Source: Rosistilla carotiformis (GTDB taxonomy: Bacteria; Planctomycetota; Planctomycetia; Pirellulales; Pirellulaceae). Taken from it: a DNA stretch of 64,000 nucleotides. Below, piece after piece: positions 56,519 to 64,000 of the stretch (positions are counted from its first letter, which is position 1; each line of letters starts with the position of its first letter). The DNA lies in contig NZ_CP036348.1 in assembly GCF_007753095.1 (NCBI RefSeq), positions 5,557,411 to 5,621,410 of the forward strand, written 5' to 3'. The notes under the pieces are model-generated. The model worked only from the letters and a program-made list of their open reading frames with translations. It had not been told where the DNA came from and ran no database searches. The position numbers and the translations under genes were made by a program.

Positions 56519-57937
56519 TCACGAACTGGTCTGCGATAACTCTGTCTCGGCCTGCTGATAAAGTTTGTCGCCGACGTGAACCGAATCGGTCAGTTTTTCC
56601 AGTTCGTCATCCGCAGCGATCGGTTCGACCAACATGCCTATAATCGCGGGCGAAGGGTTTGCGATCACCAACGTCTCGCCCCCCTCTAATCCAGACCCGA
56701 CCACGGCGTAATCTTCTTGAGTGAAGGTCACATCAACATCCGCTTTGGCTAAACGGTTTTTGTCATCGACCAGGAAAACGGATCCGTTGCGAATCGCTCG
56801 TCTTGGAATCACGACTTGGTCGGACAGAATTTTCCCCAAAACATCGACGTCGCAAAACGCTCCTTCTAGCAATGGTGGTTGCGGTCGTTTTTGTTCGGAC
56901 GGTGGCAAATTCGTCACGCCGACCACGAAGCCGACCATTTTGGTTTGAGCGTCCACCACTTCTCGCACTTGCAAAAATTCTCCAGGATACGATTGTGTGA
57001 AATCGGTTCCGACGACTTGGATCAAGGCCTCGAATTGAAACATCTCCTTGAACGTTTCCGGAGTCAGGCTTTCACGCAGTCCCTTCTCACCGACTTCAGA
57101 AACAAGCAATCGGTGAATGTCCTGCAGCGGCAACTGAACCTCGACCTCCATGTCCGCACCGCTGTAACCAGTAAACAACGCTTCGCCAACGCTGACAAAT
57201 TGGCCAACTTCCAACTGCACCTCTCCTACACGCATATCGAATGGTGTTGCAATCTTGGCTCTTTCGATATCGCGCAGTGCCTGAACTTTCTGGGCCTCTG
57301 ACTGACTCATGGCCGCCTCCAAGGCTTTAATCTGCGAAGGCACCAACGCCAAACTGTTTTCAAGATCCTGCATGGCTTCTGATTGAGCCAACAGTTCGCG
57401 ATGTTTCAAGTCGATCGAAGCACTCGAGCCGGCTTGCCGTGCCTGCAGCTCTTCCTCGCGTTCAAATTCTCGCCTTAAGATTAGTAAGGTTTCGTTTTGG
57501 AGCTCGAGCTTTTTCTTGCCGTTTAAAATTGTCTGTTCGAGTTGTTCGATCTCCGCTCTTTGCTGGTCCATCGCTGCGTCCAATTCGCTCACGCGCGAGA
57601 CGTAATCGGAATCGTCGATTTCCAGCAACACTTTCCCCGCTCGGATTCGCGCTCCTGCCCGAAGGTCTGGATTAATCTTTTTGATCCGGCCTTGAACCTG
57701 AGCCACTGCTCGCCACGATCGAGCGTATTTCGCAGTCCCGTAACCGCTGACGATGGGACGAACATCCAATCGCGGTACCACAATGGTGTTCAGCATCCGA
57801 GCGCTTTCCTCCTCGGCATGCTTGGACAGTGACGGCGGATGCTTGGCCAGCCACATGAAAACCACGACGGCCAAAACGATCGGCGGCAACACCATCAATC
57901 GCTTGCCCCACGTCTGCCAGGAACCGTCTTTAGCCAT
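56519..57937 (-). CDS. HlyD/MFP family efflux RND periplasmic adaptor
   Basis: A 472-residue membrane-fusion protein with an N-terminal anchor (MVLPPIVLAVVVFMWLA, about residues 14-30), a biotinyl-lipoyl-like domain (AVAQVQGRIKKINPDLRAGARI, LLEIDDSDY), a long coiled coil (about 125-220), and a beta-barrel (FDMRVGEVQLEVGQFVSVGEALF), ending in a membrane-proximal domain. It would join the RND permease to an outer-membrane channel; no TolC-like gene is seen here. It is 119 bases upstream of the RND start on the same strand, so this is an operon. Confidence 0.91.
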   Translation of the reverse strand: MAKDGSWQTWGKRLMVLPPIVLAVVVFMWLAKHPPSLSKHAEEESARMLNTIVVPRLDVRPIVSGYGTAKYARSWRAVAQVQGRIKKINPDLRAGARIRAGKVLLEIDDSDYVSRVSELDAAMDQQRAEIEQLEQTILNGKKKLELQNETLLILRREFEREEELQARQAGSSASIDLKHRELLAQSEAMQDLENSLALVPSQIKALEAAMSQSEAQKVQALRDIERAKIATPFDMRVGEVQLEVGQFVSVGEALFTGYSGADMEVEVQLPLQDIHRLLVSEVGEKGLRESLTPETFKEMFQFEALIQVVGTDFTQSYPGEFLQVREVVDAQTKMVGFVVGVTNLPPSEQKRPQPPLLEGAFCDVDVLGKILSDQVVIPRRAIRNGSVFLVDDKNRLAKADVDVTFTQEDYAVVGSGLEGGETLVIANPSPAIIGMLVEPIAADDELEKLTDSVHVGDKLYQQAETELSQTSS

Positions 57938-58193
57938 CTTGTTTTACGTTTCTCTTGCGGTTGAAGCTCGGTTACCCAGGATCATTGATCTTGCCAACGA
58001 TCTCCGCGCGGCCGGATTTTTGACAAGATCCACGACGACAATGCGTGTTCCTGGGGCTTTCCATCACGTCATGCGCAAGAGAGCCTTGGAAGGGGCCACC
58101 AAAACGTTATTAATAACCAAAAAGTTGCGGAGAAGCGTCTTTTGATGTCCCGGTTCGCGTAGTTACGTCCAGTGATGCGGCGGATCAGTTTTC

Positions 58194-59384
58194 CTATCGT
58201 TCGTCGTGACGATTCACTGTGTGGAATTCGCGCAGCGTCGATGATTGTTCCGTCGGTGTTTGAAAACGGTCGGCTGGTTTCTTGCCCAACGTCCTGTCAA
58301 CGATTGCGAGCAACTCCGCAGGCAAGCCGGCTCGCCGCTCGCCCAGCGGTAGCGGTGGTGTATCGACGTGAGCCATCGCCTTGAAGATAACGTTGTCGTA
58401 CTTCCCATCCTGGAACGGCGCCACGCCGCTGAGCAACCGATCGATCGTACAGCCCAACGCGTAGATGTCGCCACGGATGTCGACGTTGTGGCTGTTGGTG
58501 ACTTGCTCGGGTGCCATGTAGTCGACGGTGCCCATGATCTGCCCGGTCGAGGTCAATCCGTCGTCGTCACCGAAAGGAGTTTCGAGCAATGCCAACCCCA
58601 TGTCCAGAATTTTGACCTGTCCTTTTTGGCTGAGCATCAAGTTGGCTGGTTTGATGTCGCGATGGACCAGGCCATTTTCCATCGCATGCTGCAGTCCAAC
58701 AGCGGCTTGCCGGATCACTTCGCAAGCGTCCGCGACCGGCAATCGGCCGCGACGGCGCGCGACGACCGCAAGATCGTCTCCCTTGATCAGCTCCATCACC
58801 AGGTAATGTGTGCCATCGATCTCGCCAGCGTCGCTGGCGCGGATGATGTTGGGGTGGTCCAACGCTCCGACTGCCTGCATCTCACGATCAAAGCGGGCGA
58901 TGGCAGCTTCATCCTGCAACAGATTCGCGGGCAGCACCTTCAAGGCGACGATGCGCCGCAGCCGCGTGTGTTTGGCTTTGTAAACCGCCCCCATGCCCCC
59001 CTGCCCCAACTTCTTGATCAATTCATATTGTCCAAGCATCCCTACGATTTCTGGCGGCGGAGCCTTCTTCCCATTCGATGCGTCGCCGGGATTGGACCCG
59101 GCGACCGTGGCATCTTCGCCAATAAATGTCGGCTCCAGGCCAATCTCTTTGACTAATTCGATCGCGCGATCACAGCCCTCCTCTTCCGCGAAGGGATCCT
59201 GCGGAAGGGGAAGCCGGAGTTTCTCCAGGAGCCTGTCGGAGCTGGATTCAAGGTTGCATACAGCTTCTTCGCAGGACGGGCAGACTTCGACGTGTTCGGA
59301 AACCGACTGGACGGATTCTTCTTCGAGCGCACCGGAAACGTAGGCAGCCAACGCTTCGTTTGGCGGGCAGTCTGTTAAACGCAT
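58194..59384 (-). CDS. Serine/threonine protein kinase with N-terminal anti-sigma-like zinc motif
   Basis: A 396-residue protein. Residues 31-38 show H-x3-C-x2-C (His31, Cys35, Cys38), the zinc-binding pattern of ZAS anti-sigma domains. A kinase domain follows (about 125-390): glycine loop LGQGGMGAVYKAKH, catalytic Lys in VALKVL, HRDIKPANLML, and DMG in place of DFG (ILDMGLALLE). No membrane segment and no C-terminal sensor or repeat domain are seen, so it is short for planctomycete kinases. The ATG at 59384 was used. It lies 131 bases downstream of an ECF sigma gene on the same strand. Confidence 0.9.
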   Translation of the reverse strand: MRLTDCPPNEALAAYVSGALEEESVQSVSEHVEVCPSCEEAVCNLESSSDRLLEKLRLPLPQDPFAEEEGCDRAIELVKEIGLEPTFIGEDATVAGSNPGDASNGKKAPPPEIVGMLGQYELIKKLGQGGMGAVYKAKHTRLRRIVALKVLPANLLQDEAAIARFDREMQAVGALDHPNIIRASDAGEIDGTHYLVMELIKGDDLAVVARRRGRLPVADACEVIRQAAVGLQHAMENGLVHRDIKPANLMLSQKGQVKILDMGLALLETPFGDDDGLTSTGQIMGTVDYMAPEQVTNSHNVDIRGDIYALGCTIDRLLSGVAPFQDGKYDNVIFKAMAHVDTPPLPLGERRAGLPAELLAIVDRTLGKKPADRFQTPTEQSSTLREFHTVNRHDER

Positions 59385-59515
59385 CCGATACCCCAAAAGT
59401 TTGTAGAGAAATCTACGAGGCCAAAAAATTAACCTCTACAAGCTGTTCGCCAAAGCGCCACGCGATTCCGTAAGAAACAAGCTTCCGCGCGAACGGAGGG
59501 CGCAACGGCAGGATT

Positions 59516-60112
59516 CTACCAGTCGACTTGGTCTTGAAGTTCCGATCGGAGTCGATGCAACACGCGATACTTGGCCTGACGAACGGCTTTCGAACTCATG
59601 TCTAATTCTTCGCCTGCCTCTGCGGCTGAACAATTGTCGATTGCAGTCCTCCAGAACGCGCGCCAAGTTCGTTCCTCGAAATCGGATTCAAGCAATCCAA
59701 GAGCTCGACGCAAGATCCACGCCTCGGCATCGTAGGAACCATCGTCGCGGATCTCCTCAGGCGGTTTATTAGGCAACTCTTGAAGCCGCTGATTCGCATC
59801 GGACCCTCCAACCGCCGGCGGATGCGCGGCAGCGGCGTGAAAATGATCGGCGAGCTTATGTCGCGTGATCCCCCACAGCCATCGTCGAAAACTCCCCGAA
59901 ACGCTTTGATTTCGATAGCTGTCGATCGTGGACGTCACGCCGCGGAAGACTTCCTGGACGACATCATCGGTGTCGGACGATTGCAACCCAGCCTGCCGAG
60001 CCCAACGATAGACCAGTGGGCAATAGATCACCGAAAACCGCGACCAAGCATCGGAGTCGCGAGCACGCAATCGCCCGACGAGACTCGCAGTGGTTGCGAT
60101 GGATTCTGGCAT
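59516..60112 (-). CDS. ECF RNA polymerase sigma factor
   Basis: A 198-residue sigma factor with region 2 (WSRFSVIYCPLVYRWARQAG, then TDDVVQEVFRGV and FRRWLWGITRHKLADHFH) and region 4 (RTWRAFWRTAIDNCSAAEAG, LDMSSKAVRQAKYRVLHRLRSEL). ECF factors direct polymerase to specific promoters. The ATG at 60112 starts the conserved N-terminus (MPESIATTASLV). It is transcribed ahead of the Ser/Thr kinase gene, an association known for planctomycetes, and divergently from the GXGXG gene. Confidence 0.91.
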   Translation of the reverse strand: MPESIATTASLVGRLRARDSDAWSRFSVIYCPLVYRWARQAGLQSSDTDDVVQEVFRGVTSTIDSYRNQSVSGSFRRWLWGITRHKLADHFHAAAAHPPAVGGSDANQRLQELPNKPPEEIRDDGSYDAEAWILRRALGLLESDFEERTWRAFWRTAIDNCSAAEAGEELDMSSKAVRQAKYRVLHRLRSELQDQVDW

Positions 60113-60366
60113 GGGATCTTTGGCAGGAAAGTTTGGACGGACCGATCCACATCGGCCTTTGGAGTGCTCCAATCTACTGCACTTGTTCCGTGATCGCCAG
60201 CTTGCACTCCGGTAGTGCAGCTTTAAACGGAACGAGTTCGCCCCAACACAAAAAGCGGATTTTTCCTTGTCGATTGGATTCGGCGGGGCTTTGCAGTTGG
60301 GATACCCTTGTGGTTGCCGATCCGCAACAATAGGTGAGCAATCAAACTCTTCAAAGGAATTCAGTC

Positions 60367-61104
60367 GTGTCGGATGAGGCAAAGAGCGAATCGTTGGCGA
60401 CGATCGACATTTCTGAATTGGACGCCGGCGAGGTTCTCGAGCGGTTGCGTGCTGTCGAAATGCCCGAAACGATCGATCACGACACGCCATCGATCGAACT
60501 CCGCCGTGCCCGTGGTGGCGACAATCTATTGATGGGGTTAGACAAACCGTGGCGGATCGATGTCCGCGGAACGCTGGGGGATTACGCGTTGGCGTTCAAT
60601 CGCTTGGCTCATGTCCGGGTAAGAGGCTCGGTGGGCGACGGTTTGGGCGAGAGCATGGTCTCCGGGGCGGTTCGCGTTCACGGGAATGCGGGCGTTGGCG
60701 TCGGTGTGGCGATGACCGGCGGAACGCTAGCCGTTTACGGGAACGCGGGGGACGGATGCGCTGCGGCACTGCGTGGCGGCGAGGTCTTTGTCCGGGGCGA
60801 CGTCGGCCACAACGCGGCTCACGGAGCCCTGCACGGAACGCTGGTGATCGGCGGCGACGCGGGGATGAATCTTGGCGAAGCGATGATGGACGCGATGATC
60901 TTCATTCGCGGCCGGATCGGTTCGCTGGGCCAGGGCGTTGCCGAGCTGCCGTTGATTCCTAAGGACAGCGTCCGTCTGGGCCTGCTGTTGATCAACGCCG
61001 GGATCCGCGGCGATGCCAAAGATTTCCGCCGGATCGTGCCGCAACGCGTCTTCGACGAGGAACAGCGGCGGAAGGGAGTGATCGGTCATCCGTCGTGGCG
61101 ATGA
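60367..61104 (+). CDS. GXGXG beta-helix protein (GlxC/MgsC-like, glutamate-synthase alpha C-terminal fold)
   Basis: A 245-residue protein made of GXGXG-type beta-helix repeats (about residues 70-185): VRGSVGDGLGESMVSGAVRV, HGNAGVGVGVAMTGGTLAV, YGNAGDGCAAALRGGEVFV. The pattern resembles GlxC/MgsC (N-methylglutamate synthase third subunit) and FwdC/FhcC, both related to the GltB C-terminal domain. Partner subunits (MgsA/B or Fwd/Fhc genes) are not seen in the window. The GTG at 60367 was chosen because AAAGGAAT precedes it at the right distance; the frame continues to another GTG at 60334. Confidence 0.78.
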   Translation: MSDEAKSESLATIDISELDAGEVLERLRAVEMPETIDHDTPSIELRRARGGDNLLMGLDKPWRIDVRGTLGDYALAFNRLAHVRVRGSVGDGLGESMVSGAVRVHGNAGVGVGVAMTGGTLAVYGNAGDGCAAALRGGEVFVRGDVGHNAAHGALHGTLVIGGDAGMNLGEAMMDAMIFIRGRIGSLGQGVAELPLIPKDSVRLGLLLINAGIRGDAKDFRRIVPQRVFDEEQRRKGVIGHPSWR

Positions 61105-61135
61105 CCGCAGAGGTTCTTCGCGGCGTCGACGCCGA

Positions 61136-62254
61136 TCAGTTCAGTGGACGAATCCAGATGTTGCGATAGCGGACGGGAGTGCCGTGGTTCTGCAACAAGA
61201 TCGGCCCGGCCGGTTGATCTTCGCTGTATGGCTGCAGCTCTTTATCTTTCACGCTTCCGACCAGTTCGCGGCGGTGGTGCAACAGGATGCCGTTATGGAT
61301 CACCGTCAGATAAGCGGGTGATTCCAGTTTGCCATCTTTGAAGGTCGGTGCTTCGAAGACGATATCGTAGACCTGCCATTGGCCGCTGGGGCGCGAGGCG
61401 TTGACCATCGGTGGGTGCTGGCCAAAGATCGCGCCCGCTTGTCCATCGGCAAAGGTGCGATTGTTGAACGAATCGAGGATCTGTACTTCGTATTTGCCCA
61501 TCAACAACACGCCGCTGTCGCCACGTTCTTGGCTGGCTCCTTGAACCTCTTCGGGCGACGCCCATTCGATGTGCAGCTGGCAATCGGCAAACGTATCGAG
61601 CGTGCGCAGGTGACCGGTTTCGGGAACGACGGTCACCGCACCGTCAGCGACCGACCAAAGAGGTTGATAGATCGAACCGGGATCTTCGGGCAACAGCTGG
61701 CCCCAGTTGTCGAGATTGTTGCCATCGAACAGCACGATCGCGTCGCTTGGCGCGGTGCCTGGCTTGTCATAAGTCGACGCGTTCCCAGGCACGATCGCTC
61801 GCGGGCGGGGGCGGTTCATGTCGTGAACCTTCCAGCGTTGGCCGCGAATAAAGGGTGTGCTGCTGTAGCCCAACGACGTGATCTTTTTCGGTTCGGGCTT
61901 CGCTTCGGCTTTGGGTTCCTCCGCCGCAGGCTTGGCCGGCTCAGCTTCCTTCTTCGGCTTGGCTGGCTTTTCGTCAGCCTTCTTCTCCTGCTTCGCCTCG
62001 GGCTTGTCTTCCGGTTTCGCTTCCGGTTTTTCTTGAGGCTTCGCTTCGGCTGGCTTCGAATCCGCCGGTTTGGATTCCTTTTCCGCAGCTTCGGCCGGCG
62101 GTTTGGACGCTTCTGTTTTTTCCTTCGCTTCGGTGGCCGCTGCCGCTGGCTTGTCGGCGGCATCTTGAGCTGTGGTGGTCGCAATCAGCGACAGGCTCAA
62201 ACCGAGGGAAAGGAGCAGACGGGGAAGTGCGATTGAGAGGTTGATCGAAGGCAT
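61136..62254 (-). CDS. DUF1080 (3-keto-disaccharide hydrolase-like) secreted protein with KPAE-rich linker
   Basis: A 372-residue protein with a signal peptide (about 1-28), a low-complexity Lys-Pro-Ala-Glu-rich stretch (about 30-120), and a C-terminal DUF1080 beta-sandwich domain: LFDGNNLDNWGQLLPEDPGS near residue 175, ERGDSGVLLMGKYEVQILDS near residue 245, and PAYLTVIHNGILLHHRRE near residue 320. DUF1080 proteins are beta-sandwich proteins numerous in planctomycetes; one activity reported for the family is hydrolysis of 3-keto-disaccharides. The charged linker may span or bind the envelope. The ATG at 62254 precedes the signal. Confidence 0.87.
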   Translation of the reverse strand: MPSINLSIALPRLLLSLGLSLSLIATTTAQDAADKPAAAATEAKEKTEASKPPAEAAEKESKPADSKPAEAKPQEKPEAKPEDKPEAKQEKKADEKPAKPKKEAEPAKPAAEEPKAEAKPEPKKITSLGYSSTPFIRGQRWKVHDMNRPRPRAIVPGNASTYDKPGTAPSDAIVLFDGNNLDNWGQLLPEDPGSIYQPLWSVADGAVTVVPETGHLRTLDTFADCQLHIEWASPEEVQGASQERGDSGVLLMGKYEVQILDSFNNRTFADGQAGAIFGQHPPMVNASRPSGQWQVYDIVFEAPTFKDGKLESPAYLTVIHNGILLHHRRELVGSVKDKELQPYSEDQPAGPILLQNHGTPVRYRNIWIRPLN

Positions 62255-62424
62255 TGGGGGCGGTCTCAAGGAAGCAGAAATTCAGTTCCGGAAGGATCGC
62301 GCGATTCGGCCGCGAATCAAGCGCGCATGGGAACGGATAATAAGCTAATCGCTCGATCGTTCGACTGCCACCACGAACGGAAAAATCCAGACCGCAGAGG
62401 GCCGGTTGGTGCGGGAGGAACGGA

Positions 62425-62619
62425 TCATTTCGTTAAGATCAGTTTTCCTTGGCGGGTCTTTCGCAGCCGATACAGTTGCCCATCACTGGTGATCCAAACC
62501 TCATCGCCACAGCGGGGCAGATCGTTGAATTGAATCACTTTGGGAAGATTCAAAGCAGCCGCCGCCAGATCGGGATCTTTGGCGGCGGCATCCTCTTGCG
62601 GGGCGGGATCGTTTGTCAT
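62425..62619 (-). CDS. hemP: Hemin uptake protein HemP
   Basis: A 64-residue protein ending in YRLRKTRQGKLILTK, the diagnostic C-terminal motif of HemP (DUF2042-type) proteins, which modulate heme or iron uptake genes. The acidic N-terminus (NDPAPQEDAAAKDPDL) is typical of short leaders before it. The ATG at 62619 lies about 94 bases from a Fur-like box at 62713-62730, so iron-dependent repression is likely. No heme transport genes are visible nearby. Confidence 0.85.
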   Translation of the reverse strand: MTNDPAPQEDAAAKDPDLAAAALNLPKVIQFNDLPRCGDEVWITSDGQLYRLRKTRQGKLILTK

Positions 62620-62973
62620 CGTCGTAACCACCGTGCGGTGCTTGTGTTGCGCTAATTTCAAAATGTTCGCGAGCAATCCTTGATCGCAAATCAGACGCTC
62701 AGTATATTCAATTGAAACTGATTCTCAATAGCGTTTGGCTATCCGACGACGCAGCAAGCGATAGATACGAGCCCCCTCGCCTGACGGGCTCTGCTCCCTA
62801 GCCAGCCACGCTCGGTCCGATTCCGGTCTCCAATGGAGGAGCCGGCACAGATTCCCTCTGGTGTGCAAGTAAACCGCCGCGACAATCCCCGTCGCGACGC
62901 CACTTTGGGCGACGCCGCGTCGACCCGCACGCATCAACCGATAACCTCTCTACCGTGGAAGAAAGAGAAGAGA
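62620..62973. other. Divergent region between hemP and the DUF4198-Kelch gene
   Basis: About 354 bases with a Fur-like site at 62713-62730 (listed separately). The remainder shows no gene. Both flanking genes start outward from here. Confidence 0.5.
62713..62730. promoter_or_regulatory. Fur-like iron box
   Basis: TGAAACT-G-ATTCTCAATA fits the 7-1-7 Fur pattern TGATAAT-x-ATTATCA at 11 of 14 half-site positions (5 of 7 left, 6 of 7 right). It lies between hemP and the DUF4198-Kelch gene and could serve either or both. Confidence 0.6.
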
Positions 62974-64000
62974 ATGAACATCAACCTCTCGCGTTTGCTT
63001 CAATTGAGTTTCGCTTTGCTTGTGATGATGAGCAGCCAAGCGACGGCCCACTTTCCTTGGCTTGCGATCGACGACGATCGACATCCGATCCTCTACTTCG
63101 GTGAAGATGTCACCGACCGCCAGTACCACCTGCCCGAATCGCTCGCCGAATATCCGCTGGCGCATCTGGATGCCGACGGCAAGCGAACCGCGTTGTCGAT
63201 GCAGCCGATCGACAACGACGATCTGATCGGTCTGCGAGCCGAAGCGGCGGTTCCCGCCAGCGGCAGCATCGTCGGTTCTCAAACCTACGGCCTGATGCGT
63301 GGCAGCAAGCTGGTCTACTACACACAACAATTGCTCGACACCGATCCTGCCAAGTGGGCGAAAACTGCTCCCGCCGGAATCGATCTCGCCGCCAGCCTGA
63401 TTCCCCAGGAAGACGGGATCCGCGTCGCGGTCACTTTTAAAGGCAAGCCGTTGCCCGAGGTCGACGTAAAACTTTATTGCGACGACGGAGATGAAGAGGG
63501 TTCGGCGACGACCGACGATCAAGGAGCGGTTGTCTTTACCGCAAAGCAACTGGAGTCGGGATACAACGCTTTGCGCGTTGGCTTCACCGACAAACAGGAG
63601 ACGGGCAAATGGAAAGACGAAGCCTTCGAAGGGGCCGCCCACTATCTGACGGTTGCCTTTCCATGGCAGCTGGAAAAACAAGCGGCTCCGGCGGCGAAGG
63701 ATCAGGTTTCGGTAAGTCCAACCAAGATGGCCGACCTGCCTGAGGAGCTGACGAGTTTTGGCGGAGCGATCGCCGGCGGCAAGCTGTACGTCTACGGTGG
63801 CCACACCGGATCGGCCCACTCGTATTCGACGGCCGAGCAATCGAACCGGTTGTGGGCGTTGGATCTAGAACAACCAAGCGAGTGGAAAAAATTGCCCGCC
63901 GGACCGCGAATGCAAGGTTTGGGACTGGTCGCTCACGGTGACAAACTGATCCGCGTCGGTGGCTTCACTGCGATGAATGCCGAAGGGGAGGATCACGATC
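62974..64000 (+). CDS. Exported DUF4198-like protein with Kelch repeats (partial, runs off window)
   Basis: Translation from the ATG at 62974 stays open to the end of the window, 342 codons. A signal peptide covers about residues 1-26. The next stretch (HFPWLAIDDDRHPILYFGED, residues about 26-45) and the Ig-like section around 150-190 (GIRVAVTFKGKPLPEVDVKL) resemble DUF4198 proteins, associated with nickel or cobalt uptake. From about residue 260, Kelch-type repeats start: TSFGGAIAGGKLYVYGGHTG, then LPAGPRMQGLGLVAHGDKL. A Fur-like box lies upstream, suggesting metal regulation. AAGAGAAGAG just before the ATG is the Shine-Dalgarno. Confidence 0.85.
   Translation, partial: MNINLSRLLQLSFALLVMMSSQATAHFPWLAIDDDRHPILYFGEDVTDRQYHLPESLAEYPLAHLDADGKRTALSMQPIDNDDLIGLRAEAAVPASGSIVGSQTYGLMRGSKLVYYTQQLLDTDPAKWAKTAPAGIDLAASLIPQEDGIRVAVTFKGKPLPEVDVKLYCDDGDEEGSATTDDQGAVVFTAKQLESGYNALRVGFTDKQETGKWKDEAFEGAAHYLTVAFPWQLEKQAAPAAKDQVSVSPTKMADLPEELTSFGGAIAGGKLYVYGGHTGSAHSYSTAEQSNRLWALDLEQPSEWKKLPAGPRMQGLGLVAHGDKLIRVGGFTAMNAEGEDHD

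Noticed and set aside
62950-63840. 296-codon minus-strand frame antisense to the DUF4198-Kelch gene
   Set aside because: The plus-strand frame has a signal peptide, Shine-Dalgarno and Kelch repeats; the antisense frame is a shadow.

Overview
The window looks like chromosomal DNA of a planctomycete, most likely a Pirellulales-type marine lineage (Rhodopirellula/Rosistilla-like). This rests on family content seen in the sequence: three DUF1559 pilin-like proteins, two pairs of PSD1-type cytochrome c (DUF1549/DUF1553) and DUF1501 proteins, DUF1080 and HEAT-repeat secreted proteins, FecR plus sigma factor, ECF sigma plus Ser/Thr kinase, and a SUI1-domain protein. The species cannot be named from this alone. 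No transposase, prophage, CRISPR array, rRNA or tRNA was recognised.

Layout. 1-2.2 kb: end of an unknown gene, then a DUF1559 pilin-like protein with a small lipoprotein. 2.4-5.0 kb (minus): flagellar fliW and an enlarged flgL. 5.3-8.7 kb: an HTTM membrane protein with its partner and a TPR lipoprotein. 8.8-12.9 kb: SUI1 protein, sugar-phosphate isomerase-like protein, FHA-GAF-PP2C phosphatase, acylphosphatase, bacterioferritin. 13.1-17.7 kb (minus): a sulfur/persulfide cluster (ArsR regulator, YgaP-like rhodanese, CoA-disulfide reductase-rhodanese fusion, secreted rhodanese, FAD oxidoreductase). 18-20.8 kb: thioredoxin-like lipoprotein, esterase, HEAT protein. 21.3-24.5 kb: rpsL-rpsG-fusA. 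24.6-28.9 kb: aldehyde dehydrogenase, a second lipoprotein/DUF1559 pair, a DHDPS/NAL-family aldolase. 29-36.6 kb (minus): DUF1501, PSD1 cytochrome, FecR-domain and sigma-factor genes, apparently one transcription unit running into the aldolase. 36.9-40.3 kb: heme-motif terpene-cyclase-fold protein, DUF4405 membrane protein, FAD oxidoreductase. 41.4-43.7 kb: SulP transporter-carbonic anhydrase fusion. 43.8-48 kb: third DUF1559, methyltransferase, LapA, ion channel, thioesterase. 48-52.8 kb (minus): second PSD1/DUF1501 pair. 53.3-57.9 kb (minus): HlyD and RND efflux pair. 58.2-60.1 kb (minus): Ser/Thr kinase with an anti-sigma-like zinc motif beside an ECF sigma gene. 60.4-64 kb: GXGXG-domain protein, DUF1080 protein, hemP with a Fur-like box, and a DUF4198-Kelch gene that leaves the window.

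Most notable: a ribosomal protein S12 that naturally carries Arg88; an EF-G resembling the EF-G2 clade inside the str operon; a SUI1 protein with a zinc knuckle spaced as in eukaryotic DENR; a bacterioferritin lacking the heme-ligating Met; the persulfide cluster with a shared half-site; an ECF/anti-sigma-like kinase pair; and a degenerate palindromic repeat present twice. All functional statements are homology inferences from reading the translations; no database search was run.
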